Assembly (NCBI GenBank): GCA_973895155.1
Contig: OZ316898.1
Coordinates: 8,184,001-8,248,000 of the forward strand
Direction of reading: 5' to 3'
DNA: 64,000 nt
Source of the DNA: Marsupella aquatica
Taxonomy: Eukaryota > Marchantiophyta
This document shows, one piece after another, positions 36,358 through 49,439 of this stretch. The position numbers and the translations under genes are program-made. Each line of letters starts with the position of its first letter. The first letter of the stretch is position 1. Below the pieces are notes generated by a model, which did not search any database, was not told the origin of the DNA, and saw only the letters and a list, made by a program, of their open reading frames with translations.

Positions 36358-39031
36358 ATGCAGTGCCTGTTGTCGATGCTGGTGATGGGATGGGCGATGG
36401 GCATTGTGCTGTTGGCCTATTTCCCCCGTTTTCTGCTCCGGCCATTGCCCACTTCTGGTAGCAAAAAGTCACCTGACTCTGAAGAATGCAGAGGGCATCT
36501 CGTTGAAGGTTTTCTTTATTGCCTGTACTCATTTATGTAACTTTGTTTGAATAGATTGGGAAATCCCTGTTCGTTTCCAAGTTTGTGGAGGTGTTATCCT
36601 GAAAGTCGTGTAATTACAGATATTGGGAAGGGAGCAAAGAGGGTTTTGCTTCTCGTTGCGCATCCGGATGACGAGTGCATGTAAGTTTCTTTTGGACTAA
36701 TCCGGAGATGTATAGTATTTGTATACGAATTGCTCAGTTATGGTGTATGGAATGATTATACGCAAGGAGATTTCCAAACAAGCGTAGAAGCTTAATTTCT
36801 TCACAAGAAATCCCCGTAATGGTACCTTACGTTGGTGTTTGTTACTCTATGGTTTCATTCAAATGCATGCACATTGATCATGGCAACCTTAGTAAGACTC
36901 TGGCAAAGCTCCTGAGTTGACTGGGTGTACAATGATGTGGATGGTTTTGTGATACAACTTGATGATGGTTTTATCCCTCTAGGTTTTTCGGGCCAACTCT
37001 GCTGTCATTAACAATGCAACCTACAGCGTTTGACCTTCGAGTGCTCTGTATCTCTTCGGGTATAGCCAATGTCCTTTCCTTTGGACCTGCTTAAAGTTGG
37101 CAATCAGTGTAATACATTAAGTAGGAAGGGAGAGTAGAGCTTCATTTCACATTATCCCTCAAAATTCTTGGAAAGGTTTTCTTTATCAGACTCCTTTGCT
37201 TTGGCAGGAAATGCTGATGGACTTGGGGAGAGGCGCAAATTGGAAATGGTATCGTCGTGTATCGTTTTCAAGGTGAGGAAAGATTAGTCCCAAACGAGGA
37301 CTTACCTTAAGCACTTAAGTAGGCTTTTGCAAGATGTTAGGTATGTCCACACAAACTGTTCCGATATTATCTTTCGCAAAGTTTGGAGATTCTCTTGATT
37401 ACAATTTGTACTCAATGAGATAGAAATTTCTTATGTTTCTGGTTATTTGTTGTGAAGTCCTTCCTGTTTCATTGCTGAAGAAGGGCTGAACAGGTGCCAG
37501 CCGAACACGTGGAAGTTCTAGATCATCCTGCGCTACAAGTAAGCAATCCTGGTGCTCTGTCCGTCCTTACTACTTTCTCTTGATTTCTTCGAGACTATTT
37601 CTCTCTGTTTCTCTAAATTTATGATCGAAAGAGAGTTATATCTGAGCGATGCACTCTCTTTCAGGATGGCCATAATCAAGAGTGGAGTCAGCAGCTACTT
37701 GTCGAGATTATCGATCGGACGGTGAAATCACAAGAGATAGATACTGTAAGCCTGGTCAAACATACAACCTCAAGATAATTATTGGTAGGTCTTGATACAG
37801 AGTGTAATCGTCTTACTCGGTAATCTACTGTCATTTGTAGACCTTGATTGGTGAGCTCTCCTTCATTTGAGACTGTATTTGTGGACATTGGCTGGTAGTG
37901 TTTGCGTCATTTGTTGACCTTTGTCGGTCCAATGACGACGAGTCTTGTGTGTTTTTGGTCTTGTAATGCTTCCATCTCTTTTGATGGTGTTGTTTGGTAC
38001 TGTCGTTCTGTGCTTACGGTGACTCAGGTGATCACGTTTGACGGTCATGGAGTGTCTGGTCACCCAAATCATTCTGCAGTATCGCGAGCGTTGCGGTGCG
38101 AATAATATAACTCATTGCCTGAGGATTGTTTTGTAAGAGTTAGACCTGAACAGTTCATGGGTGTGAATTCCGCTCGGTGATTGACTTGGTAGTTGTAACA
38201 AAGCCTGGCTCCTCAACTGCCTATTCCTGGCCATCTGATCTTACTGTACCATGCCCTATTCTATTTTGTACCCACTGACTCTCATTCTCTGTACCATATT
38301 CCGCGGGATGGCAAGTCCTTTGTTGTGCTGTTTGTTGTTGTTCCTAAAAGTTTTAACATAACCTAGTCTTGTCAACTACATTACTTTGCAGTGCCTATGT
38401 GTCGAGGGGTTTCAAGCTTTCGCAACGTGATGCTTATCTTCCAACTTTTGAAGGCTGGGAACTTGTATGTACTCTCAGTTCTGCTGTCTTCGTTTCTGTT
38501 GCTGTGCAAGCTGTTTATATGTCTGCTGGTTCGTGTCATACAATTTTCTACCATAGAAATGCCTCTAGCACTAAACTTGCTGTGTGTGGCAGGTGAGCTT
38601 GAACATTGTACGCAAGTATTCTGGCGTGTTGGAGATTTGCTTTTCAGCTTTGGGCTGGTTAATGAGTAGGAGAAAAGGCAATATTCACTGCTATCTGACT
38701 CCAAACCCTTTGACAAGCGTGGCAGCAATGAAGCAACATGAAAGTCAATGGGTGTGGTGAGTTGTTTCTCTAACCTTGCATAATTGTGAGTTTCCAAACG
38801 GGTTTATGAGTGTGTTTGACGATGACGACCCTTGATTATATTGTTCTATATTCTGAGACCCGGTCATCTACTAGCTGAGTATCTACTAAGGCAATGAAAG
38901 TGCCTTGTCACAGGTTCAGGAGATTATTTGTTGTATTTTCCGCCTACACGTATGTCAACGTGTTGAAGAAGATAGAATCCCAGCCAAGAGTCTCTACGAA
39001 GAGCAGAGAAGTGGTTGGATGGACGGACTGA
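36358..39031 (+). CDS. PIGL: PIG-L, N-acetylglucosaminylphosphatidylinositol de-N-acetylase
   Basis: Ten exons: 36358-36508, 36620-36680, 36983-37059, 37208-37272, 37494-37538, 37665-37745, 38028-38095, 38392-38464, 38593-38756 and 38914-39031, giving 300 residues with every phase consistent. The enzyme removes the acetyl group from GlcNAc-PI, the second step of GPI-anchor synthesis, on the cytosolic face of the ER. An N-terminal hydrophobic anchor (about residues 5-28) is followed by VLLLVAHPDDECMFF; AHPDDE at 64-69 holds metal and catalytic residues. Then come SSGNADGLGERRKLEM, EVLDHPALQDG, FDGHGVSGHPNH (165-175, metal-ligand His), GWELVSLNIVRKYSG and QHESQWVWFRRLFV. The start ATG directly precedes the anchor. 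The C-terminal 25 residues (SQPRVSTKSRE...) are an extension beyond the usual end. Confidence 0.95.
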
Positions 39032-42000
39032 AGCGTTGCAATATTGGGTTCTGGGCGCGTCCACTCGTGGTTTCCTGTGGTCTCAATCTAGTCTAACGTC
39101 TAACAAATTGAATCAGAACCATAAGTTGTAAGGAAGGAAGAAGATATCCCAATCACGCAAATCATCACCTTCTAATCATCGGGTGACCTTGAGGTTATCG
39201 TACTGAAAACAAGTAAATTGTGTTATTGGTTGGTTATCATCAATGGAATTGATTTGTAATCCTGGCTCTCAAGAAACTACAGTTACCCAGGTACCTTCGA
39301 CCATAATGGGTGTGTGCGATGATTTCGAAAGAAGTTTCATGAATTACCGATGGTAACTTCTTTTGAAGTACAGAATTACGCAGGAGTGCTTTTAAAGACA
39401 TGGGAGGTGCTGAATGATCTGGTTCTTGCACTGCCAAGGACTTGGCCGGGGTTTAGATTCTGTTCCTTGCCATGCAAACGTTCTTTTGAGTACCTCTTCA
39501 AGGCCTCACAGGGTCAAGGGCATTCCCGTCTCTGAGATCTCTTTGGGCACAGAACTTGTGTTGCTTGTTTGCAGATGTACGGTGCAGCTTATTGGATTGT
39601 CAATAGAATCTCCATGACTTAACTTCATTCTTGTCATAATTTTGGTAGAATAAAATTTTCAGAGGTCAGTACCGCAATTTAAGTATGTTCAAACTGAATA
39701 ATGAAGTCCATCCTTATGTATAACGTCATCAACTTTAACTATTCATGAGGCCTTTGCGATGGTTTTGTGACATGACTGTGGCAGATACAGTACGTGTTTG
39801 TTGTGATATCTTTGTCACCTTTAGCAAATCTCAGGCTACAATAAATATGCATGGAGAGAAAAATCCCTACAGCTGCCGAAGGACTGTAATAAGACCAAAA
39901 GCTCTCGAAGTTTGTTAAAAAGGCCAAAGCCTGAATAGCTAGATCGACCCAGCAAAACAGCGGAACAAGCCACTAACACACAACCAACTAATTACACTTC
40001 TGTGAAAGTGAAGAAGTCCTCACCCATTGGAGTATTCAGAAAGTGTTTTTATTTGCAACGTCTGGTTGGGTGCCCAACGGTCCCTACTTTAAGGTTTGCA
40101 CGCATTATGGGGTGGTGTGGGTGTCATTTATCTGTGTGAACAAATTAGAAAAGTGACAATAAAGATTTCCAAAAACTCTAGGGTTGAGCCCCCCGGGGCT
40201 TGGGGGGCTGCAAAAAGTAAAGGTGAAGTAAATGTCCTGGCCAAAACTGGTGTTAAAGCCCCCTCCTAAAAAACAGAAATCTGGAAAAGTCCTGGCGAGA
40301 TGCCCTGCCTCGACCACAGAAATTAAGCAAAATGCCCACTACATCAATCGTGCAAAACTTCCCCCCTTGCACGCATTTGCAGCAGGACTACATTCGCACC
40401 AGGACCACAGGCAAGACTGATTTTTGAGTCTGACCTCCCCAAAACCAAAACTGAGTTTGCTGCTAGTCCCACACCCCCAGACACTACAAGGAGACATTCA
40501 CCATTACTTTTAGGCAAAATTACAGGTCACTCCCCCTCATGCCCGACATTACAGAAAACTCTAATAGAGAAACAAAATTTAAGTTTGGAGAAAGTGGACT
40601 CTAGAAATTACTAAAAAGTACCAAGGGGACCAAATTTCAACAAGAGTAAATGGAGAATTCCATAAAGTGTCATCTCAACTATCTTTTTAGCTGGCCTGTG
40701 TACAACATGCCCCTATCTAACAACCCTAGGGACACTAGCTTCCCAACCATGGTTACCAAAAAGCGTGAATTCCAAAAAAACCTATGCACGCTGAAGGACT
40801 GGATGGCATACAGCGAGCAAATGCTTTTGACCAACATTCTTCATGGTTGAAAAGATTTCACCAAACTTCTCTGGTTTCCCTCCAAAGGATTGGGAGAGAT
40901 CAATGCATTCTGACTTGAATGAATTCCACGGTGGTGGGGCAGGAGACGGCACAAGGTGAGAAGTTAAGGCTTTTCGCCAGGGTTGCAAATGGAGCCTTAT
41001 GTGAAGGAGAAAATGTTGGCAATATTATGTATCTAGTTTTTTTAGAGTAATTTGTGACTGTCCCCTCCCTAGTTTTAAGGACAATGGTTGAATTTTGGCT
41101 AGCGGGGTCACTGGCTAGGTGGCTAGGAGGGAAACCGGTTCATGAAAAAAGTCCCAAGTGCCCCCAACCAAAGAATTTTTTTACTGCAAAAAATTTTCAA
41201 AATCCACCCCACTAAAAACTATTCACCACATTTGGCAAAAACAAGCCAGGATTTTTGTCTTCCATTAGCCAATTTCCCACCAGTCCTAGGCAAATCTGGC
41301 AAATTCTGGATTTGCCAGATCTGCCTGAATTCTGCAGTTATTCCTGACCAGACCATCAGATCAGAAATTAATCTAAAAAAACTAGATAGTGAATCTTTTT
41401 GGCATCTTGTAGTGTCTTCACACCAGGTGATATTCCACACTTTCACCAACAACAAAAAAAAACCCTTAAATATTACTCTGCCCCCAACATCTTGGAAGCC
41501 ATCCTCAATGTGCTTCCTAATTTACAATCAGCTACAAATGAGGTTGGAGCTCAAAGTTTCTCAATAAAATACACCTATATACCACAAAACTCATGAGACC
41601 TATTCCTTTTAAGTCTGAGGTCCTAAGGAAGGACAAATAGGCCAGGAAGTAATCCCCAAGATACTTCTCCTTGGGGGATACAGCACGAGATGCACTGACA
41701 AATCTTGAACATGTGATGCAATACTAGCCCTGATGTTAACCCACCCTAAACATGGGCAACCTACAACCAGCACAGTCATTCCCCAAATGAGTCGAGCACC
41801 TTTTTATCCTTGAGTCACTTTACAAATGTACAAACTTTTTGTCTAGACTTATCCTTAACCATACTTTAAAACCTGGTTGAGAGTCTGCATATCTCCTTCA
41901 ATCTTTTTATTTAATTTGTTTTTAAGCAAAGCAGCACTGCACCCAATGTATTCCAATGGCCGCCCCAGCAAAGATCAGTGAGGAGCAAAGAAAAACGGAC

Positions 42001-42700
42001 CCAAAGCACACACCATCCGAGCACCACTACACCCCAAAAGCCGCCCCAGGGTCTTGCACAGGATCCCCAAGATCACCAAATAGCAACCTTTAGCTGGGAG
42101 TGGAGCAGGGTCAGCTACCAAAAGACAGGCATGACATGAGTCCAACCACTAAGCTTATCAATGGGGTGCAAAGAGAAACAGACCCGAAGGGCCAAAGCAT
42201 CATATTCACCCTGTCAAATCTCCACCCTACTTTGGAGATCACACCAAGCATATCTAGCTCTGGTACCTAAAAGGAGTGGTGCTACCATTGTTGAGGCAAT
42301 TTCTCAGAGTAGCTGCCCCAATTATCTCAATGATTCCAGTTAGTTTCTGAAACAAGTTCCTGGCCTTTAATTTCCCACAATTTCAGTCTGCTGATGAGTA
42401 GCATGAATGTTAATAGAAACATTAGCTTCAAATGAGCTGTTGCGTCTCAACCCAGATGCACGAACCATCTTGTGAGTGAGCAGGAGGAAGCCAGGGTTAC
42501 CCTTCTATGATTGAATACGAGTATCAAGCTTGCCAAAGAACAAGCACTCTGCAGCCTTGTTCAGACTGGTATCCACTGCAATGTGTTCAATTTTGACCTT
42601 ATGTGGTATAAGGCAAGGGCAGTCATAGAACATATATTCAGTTGTTTCCATGTGTCCTCGTCACAATAATGCCATCAATAGCTCACTCACAAGTTCTATC
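39032..42700. other. Intergenic, no supported gene
   Basis: Left end likely holds the PIG-L 3' untranslated region. Otherwise short unrecognised frames. AGCCCCCC (40187-40194) and GGGGGGCT (40202-40209) form a perfect 8-bp GC stem with loop GGGGCTT, sitting in an AT-rich context. Confidence 0.45.
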
Positions 42701-42703
42701 TAT

Positions 42704-43004
42704 ACTACAAACTCGGGGGTCTCACTATATGGGGACCTCCCCATCACCTGCAATGTTTTCAAGCCTTGGACCCCCTAAAATGTAAGAATTTTTTTAATTT
42801 TTTAACCCCTATAAAGTTGGAATATCCCAAAAATTGGATTAAAAAGACCCTAATGTTCTTATAAGTCTCAAAATTGAATTTAAAAGACCCTATTGTTCTT
42901 TTGCAAAACTTCTTAAGTCTTCCCTTAGAACCAATAAAACAACACTATCCTTCGTCGCATGTGATATGCCATTTTTGTGGAAGTGAAACCCCCGAGACTA
43001 CAAA
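42704..43004. mobile_element. Non-autonomous hAT-like MITE with 8-bp target duplication
   Basis: A 285-base element (42712-42996) is bounded by inverted ends CTCGGGGGTCTCACT and, at the right in reverse complement, CTCGGGGGTTTCACT (14 of 15 matching). It is flanked by identical direct repeats ACTACAAA at 42704-42711 and 42997-43004. An 8-bp duplication is the hallmark of the hAT superfamily. The interior has no coding capacity and contains two related segments with AAAGACCCTA-TGTTCTT. The terminal bases differ from the common CAGGG hAT end, so family assignment rests mainly on duplication length. Confidence 0.8.
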
Positions 43005-43344
43005 TTAACACCCTCAAAAGGTTTGAAATCTTATAAGGCACTTGTCTCAGACCAAAACTCAGTAATGTATGCGAATGGAATCTGAACTCATGAAATATGA
43101 ATTGTCTATCATATGGCCTTATTATGGATTAGAAATTCTCTATATTTGCACTATTGATCTTGCATGAACTTGTTTGAAAGACTATTTCAACAATTTCCAG
43201 ACAAAGCTCTTATAATTTAGAATTGAGGGATGGTTTCCTGTAAATTAATTCCAAAATTTTATGCGAAAGATGAAGCTAGCAGTGATGAGAAGGTTTCAAT
43301 TACTGCCTCAAGAATTCTGCTTGCAGTGAAGGATATCACATGGG

Positions 43345-43545
43345 AAGGTAGACACTTGCCCCAGACTTTCAAAGCCAATGTTTTGGGTGCAGGATGACAC
43401 GTGCCCAGGGTCCACAATGTTCTGGGTGTGAGTTGACACCTGCACCAAGCTTCTTTCATGTGTAACACTTTGCCTGTGGGTTGACACCTGCACCGGACTT
43501 CTTCATTTACTTCTTTACAAAGAACATAAGACATGCCACACTTCA
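43345..43545. repeat. Degenerate tandem repeat, about 44-bp unit, four to five copies
   Basis: The core GACACCTGCACC (variants GACACTTGCCCC, GACACGTGCCCA) recurs at about 43351, 43395, 43435 and 43483, with a weaker copy near 43530. A 124-codon minus-strand frame through it is read as a by-product. Confidence 0.6.
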
Positions 43546-43903
43546 TATACAACTCTCTCACATCACCAATGCCTTTTGATTCAGCAAAACTTGACACACC
43601 TTCTCCACTCTCCTGAAGGATGAACCCCCCCATCTTCGACCCAAACTTGCTTGCTACTTCTTGCCTGCATGTAACTCAAACATTATCATCCTCATAGGGG
43701 AAATTCCAACCACATCTCTAGTTTGTGGACATAATTGGATCCTATTATAGCATGTACACCCACAAGATCCTCATGCTATCACATTTTCATTAGCACGCTC
43801 GTTCAATTCACATGATCCCATGAAAACACCCTGACTTGCAGTCTTGGGCTTTAGAAATGCTTCCCTGCCAAAAGATGTGTCACATAGATCAAGTGCATCA
43901 GCC

Positions 43904-44039
43904 TGTTAGGACCATGTCATTTGAACACTTGGGCCAGATTTTAGCCTAGCCTTAATTTTCCTTCCTCCTCCCCATGCATACTGTCCCTTTCTCCCTATAT
44001 GTATTCCTAGTCTCGTATCAATAAAATAGGTTTTTAACA
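43904..44039 (+). mobile_element. Candidate short solo LTR
   Basis: The segment starts TGTTAGGACC and ends TTTTTAACA, giving inverted TGTTA/TAACA ends. It contains a TATATGTATT-like box and ATCAATAAAA near its 3' end, the order expected of an LTR promoter and poly(A) signal. The size, 136 bases, fits a TRIM-type LTR. No target-site duplication, primer binding site or second LTR was seen, so this is tentative. Confidence 0.4.
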
Positions 44040-46590
44040 TCCAAAATATGAGTATTTATAGAGTTAGGCCAGGATCACAAGGGACACCTTAAAAATACAC
44101 CAAGTTAACCACTGATGGTCAAAGATGACGATGAAGATCCTCTGATCTGTAGGTGAGTGTGTCGTGGCCAGATAAGATGCTTTAGGCCAAAGGCACCTCA
44201 AAAGAATTCAACGAATGCTTTCCCATTTTTGTGGCATCTTTGCCCTGAGGCTCCGCCAATAGAAAATCATCCCAAATGCTGCGTGAGATTGCCCTACGTT
44301 ACATTACAAGGAAACTTAAAGTAATTTATTTTTAGAGCCATATAAGTTGTATCCAGATTAACAAACCCTTGATATAAGGAGTCTGTAAAGGTACTCCAAA
44401 GTGTTTGCTTAGAAGGAGGGCAGACTGTATGCGTTTTGACAACCCACTTTTGTTAGGGGATTTGTTCAGATTTTCAATCTTGAGCCATCCAACAACAATA
44501 GTCCTAATGTCTACTAGAGCACCGCATTAGAGGCTTGTTTCACTTTTCACTTGCAAACAGACTCACTACAGTTCAATGAATGTTGACCCTTACTCACAGT
44601 TTATCCATTCCACTAGGAGCAAGGCATCAAATGGTCTGAAAGGTTGCCCTCTTCCATTTTCTCCTTTATGAGAATTCCCAAGTTGTATTATATTTGTTGG
44701 AATACACACATAGCCACTCTTTTGGTTTAATTAGTGCTTTGGCATCTTTTGCACCATGCGCAAGGAAACTAACTCAGCTTAGCTAATGATCTGATGGTAG
44801 ACATCTTGCACATTTTTTCTGAATTGGGCTGGTTGCAACTCCTCACAAGCCTGATTGGTCCATCTCATTACCACCCTCAACCCTGGGGGCAAGTCTCTTT
44901 GAGTCCTCCCGTCCCAACTTGTCCCAGTCCGGGTCACCTTATATTTTTGAAAGTAGGAGACTGACCCCAAGTTGGAAGGTGATAGGGTGTGCAAGTTAGG
45001 ATTGAGAAGAGCTTTAAATATCAGATATAAATTCTACCATGTTTGGATTGCATTGTGCTAGCCCAAGTTAGAGTCATTAACCCTGGTTAAAAGAGGTGGC
45101 AGAGTTATAATAGGGTGAAACAGAGCTTTAGACCTGTGTGAAATATTAAATATTTTTAATTTTAGGAAGTGATCCAACGTCAAACACTGCCCTGTTTAAG
45201 TTTTTTCATTTAAAAAAATATGTATAATGAAAAGGCACTGTGTTACATCAAGATGCTTAGAATATTCTTAAAATTTATATCACCAAAATTCTCTTGAATT
45301 TTTAAAGCACCCAAATTTACTTTCATTCAGTTCCAAGATTTTAGTAATTAATTTATGTTGTACCAACCTCGATGTCACTAAGGGACTGCTGTCTGTCTGT
45401 TGATAAGGAGAACCAAAGGGTGACAGGGGAAACGGCAGAGTGAATTGAGATGTTCCCTGCAAGAATCCAAGGGCGAAAGGCAAATCCCGAGGGAAATGGC
45501 CAGGTGACAGGGGAAATGAGGAGGAAGCAAAATATCCCAGTGCTACACATTTTGAATGGAAAGTAGCACACAAGGGTTCCATTTTCAGCCTGCCTTGATG
45601 GCAACCTAATTCCTTTTTCTTATTTTCTGGAAGGGAAAAGGACCAATTTACCGAAAAGTGCCAAAAAAGTACAGCGAAATAAAAGCAAAAGAACTCCAGC
45701 GTGGACAAACACCCAACTCAACCAAATTCAAAAGAAAGAGCAAATACAAACTCCTTTTCCAGTAAAGTGTTATGTTTGGTTCACAATATACCTACGGCCT
45801 ACAACAGAAACTATATTTGGTGGATGTCTTTCTTTGTAGGGCTATAATGGGAGTTTTTCTTTAGTGTGTAAAAATTCCCTAGCTTCCACCTCCCTGAAAA
45901 GTATTTTCCACTTTTGGCCAAAAATTTCCATTAGCTCTTTTCCCACCTAATCCCAGAGCCATAATTGTGAGTAGATGGAATCTTACTGTTAACCCCAGAA
46001 TTTTGATTAGGAAGGAAAATTACTGTGAACCTCAAATCTAGGAAAATTTGATAAATAAAAAACGTTCCTCCTTCACACAAGGTGACATTAGCCACCTTGG
46101 CGAAAAAGGAGAAACCTCACAAACTACTCATCCTATTAGGCATTACAAAAAAAATTGGAACCTTAGGTTTTGCACATGTGAGACTTTGCAGAAACAATTC
46201 CGCACCCTGATGTAAGAGGGAAAAATTCAATTTTCTCATATTTATTTTACTATGCAATCACAATTGAAACTTACTTTTCAGGTACTATGGTCTAGAATGA
46301 ACTCTCTAGGCAGTGACTATGGGGCTTAGATGAAATTGGGGTTGCCAGTGTAAAACTGAGATTGGGGATAAGGTGAGTCTTGGAAAAAGGCAGACTGGAC
46401 ATGAATAATGTAGTCAGTGACCTCTACTGTAGTTCATTTCAAGCAATGGAAACTCAAGCTAATTAATATTTTATCATTTCATGCTATAATAATAACTACC
46501 AATTCGTACCTACCTGAGAGCCCTACACAAAAGCAAATTCCTACAGTAGGAAGTATATTTGGTGGATGTCTTTCTTTAATTAATTAAGGG
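44040..46590. other. Intergenic, AT-rich, no supported gene
   Basis: Short frames only. A 24-base sequence TATATTTGGTGGATGTCTTT(CTTT) at 45812-45835 is repeated exactly at 46554-46577, just before the GC-rich islet. Confidence 0.5.
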
Positions 46591-46594
46591 GCTA

Positions 46595-46845
46595 TCATGT
46601 CATGTCGCGGATGAGGGAGGAGTCCAGCGGGCTGACAGGGCCGGGCAGTAGCTCGCTCGTGCCTCCGGGATTGCTGCCGACCGGGCAGGGCCCAGCAGAA
46701 TCCAGGGCGGGGGCAGGGCAGGAACGCCTGGCAGGTCTGTCGTGCAGATTTTCCACAGTGCTGGTTCAGACTGCTGACCGTCCTCTGCCATCCTATGATC
46801 CTATCCCCCGGAGCGTTCCCGCCCCAACCCGGTTGGTCCATATTA
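46595..46845. other. GC-rich islet in AT-rich spacer
   Basis: About 250 bases (ATGTCGCGGATGAGGGAGGA onward) are far richer in G and C than either flank. They stay open on both strands (89 and 85 codons) without recognisable protein similarity. The composition suggests inserted foreign or duplicated DNA, but the source cannot be read from the sequence. Confidence 0.4.
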
Positions 46846-47289
46846 TTATTATTTCTCTGCAGAAATTTTAAGCTCTTAAGCTGTCTCTACATTGTAGATT
46901 CGACTCGATGTAAATACACTCTCAAGAATGTATGCACTAAACAGGGGCTTTACACTAAGTAATAATTGCAAACTTGTCCAACTACCTCTTGATTTGTAAA
47001 TCAAATCTGCCCAAGCCTAAATGTCGGAGGAGGACATGCATGACGGATAATTTTATTAGCCAAATTGAACATCTATCCTAAAAAGTAGGTTTTCTACTCT
47101 ATAATTGCATTTTTACTGTACTAAAGGAGGATTGCACTTATCAATAAATGCAATTTGATGGGATTGTGTTTTTACTCTGCATTACTCTCCCAAGGGCCGT
47201 AAAACCACTTAGGGCACTTCCAAAAGCTGCAAAACGAATTGCAAACCGTTCGTAATATAGAAGTGAGCCTTTAAAAAACGTGCAAAAGA

Positions 47290-47700
47290 GAAATGCGAAC
47301 TCTTCTTCGTCCGATTGAAGTCATCATTTACAAGCGAGGCAAACGACTTCTTCGTTCGCGAGAAGTGATGGGTCCGGGCAGGGGTTGTGGGAAAAGATTC
47401 CGTGCGAGAAACGATGCCCACACGTACTTGCGATGGGGAGTGTCAGGCGACCGCTCTCCCCGTCGTTCGATGGAAGTCATCATTGGCAGTACCGATAGAC
47501 GCCGTAACTTGCTGCTGCAGTGTTGACAGTGGTAGTCAGTCAGTCCATTTCGGGGAGGCACGGGGACGGACGGCGACGCGCAGAAAATGCTGCACGGACT
47601 CTCGGACGGACTCTCGGATGGACGGACAGACAGACGGACTGCTATGGAGTACAGTACCGTAGATTGAAGTACAGGGGACAAACGGGTACACCAGCGTAGT
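47290..47700. other. CpG-richer segment with GGAC/GACA microsatellite
   Basis: This segment has many CG dinucleotides and ends in a run of CGGACTCT, GGACG and GACAGACAGACGGAC near 47590-47642. Reverse-complement relatives occur in the CTGT run at 49655-49683. No gene is supported. Confidence 0.4.
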
Positions 47701-48859
47701 TTTTAATCAAGATTTTTCCTGTTTCGCCATGGCGACGAATGTCACCTTATAAGATGCTAATGTCACATTATAAGATACTAAAAATATTATTTATTTTATT
47801 TTCAAACGAGACTAAGGACAAAAAAAGGCGGGATCTTTTATTATACTTATAGATTATTTTTTGTAGTAAAATTAGATCCCTTAGATTTGAAACCATGTCA
47901 TGGCAAGGTGAGAAACTGGTGAAATTACAATTGCCCCTTCTAGAGCTGTGGGTTACTTGTATGATCCAAATTTCACTGAAAACAATTTGCTTAACCCTAA
48001 ATTATGAAGCAAACTGGAACCTTAGAAGAAAACAATGAATGAAATGTTGAAAAAGGAAGAAGTCTTGGATACTTCGCCCATGTATATGGGGAATTGTGGA
48101 AGACAAGGAATAACCATCAGATTCTGACTAGTGGGGCCTAAGGCTACAGTAGGTGAGAAACTGGCTAATGGAAGACAACAACTAAACACCATATTTCATG
48201 ATAGTGGGGTCTCTCTATCCTGGCTAAAGGCCTCTCTCGCTGGGTGAAACTGACTACTGTAGTGGAAGATAAAAAGAACCTACTGTAACTAATTTTGGCC
48301 CAAAGTGAAGAAGGCTTTAAAGTGAGTCTAGCCAATTTTTTACAACTAAAAAAAGGCTACACTGTTTACCATAGTTAGTTTGATTCTGTATATGGTGTGA
48401 CTAACAGTAATATGTGGGTAGAGAAGATTTTTGAACTCAAATAACACTAATTATGGAACATACTAGGGTAACACTAAAATCAATGATTTTCGAGTGTGAA
48501 AACACACAATCCAAATTTCATGAATCACTGATTCATGTGAATCCAATGCTTTGGCTAGGTTCTCTTGATTTAATGTATCTTGTCTACGTTATTGTGCAAG
48601 AGTTCCTGTTTTTGATGACAGCCCGAGAGTCCTGCCGTCCACAACCTAGCCAGACATAGCTTGCCAAGACCAATTGACCACTGTGATTGGCCTTCTCAGT
48701 TTTTATTGAAGGCCGCTGCATAATAGTCTTAAAGTTTGTTTCACAATTGCTTCAAAATGGAAAAGAGGACCAATTTATTTAAAAGTAACACTAAAGTTTC
48801 AAAAAAATTTTGTCAGGTAGGTCCAAAGTTTATATGCTTGACACTAATAGAGATGATAC

Positions 48860-49380
48860 AACGGAAGTAATACACAGGTAATGGCGATGACACTCGATTG
48901 GTCTGTTTAATGTTTTGCACTAACACGGATGAAACTAGGGTAATAATATGCAGGTAGTGGCAATGTCACTCGACGGGTCTGATTTATGTTTTACGCTAGC
49001 AGAAATGACACTAGGGTAATAATAATAAGCAGGTAATGGCGATGACATTCAACTGGTCTGACTTATATTGTACGCTAACAGGGCTGACAGTAGGGTAGAA
49101 ACAATAATATGAAGGTAATGGCGGTGACACTCGACTCGTCTGATTCACGTTCTACGCGAACAAAAATATGGCACTAGGGTAGTAACAGGCAGGTAATGGC
49201 TATGACACTTGACTGGTCTGATTTTATGTTTGACGCTAACAGGGATGACAGTAAGGGACTATCAAGCAGGTAACAGCGATGATGACACTTGACTGGTCTG
49301 ATTTATGTTTGACACTAACAGGGATGGCACTACGGAAGTAATGAGCAGGTAATGGCGATGGCACTTGACTGGTCTGATGC
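48860..49380. repeat. Minisatellite, about 78-bp unit, seven copies, upstream of ARK
   Basis: CAGGTAATGGCGATGACACT or close variants begin at 48875, 48951, 49030, 49112, 49190, 49267 and 49346, with periods of 76-82 bases. Each unit continues with a CGACTGGTCTGATTTATGTT-like stretch, then CTAACAGGGATGACACTAGGG. The array ends about 1.66 kb before the ARK start codon. Confidence 0.92.
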
Positions 49381-49439
49381 GAGGGACAGGACGGGACGAC
49401 GGGACGGGACGTGCGATTCCGTGGGAGGAACAGGCGATC

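Noticed and set aside
43259-43633. 124-codon Cys-containing minus-strand frame
   Set aside because: Covers a degenerate 44-bp tandem repeat; the cysteine pattern follows the repeat and not a known domain.
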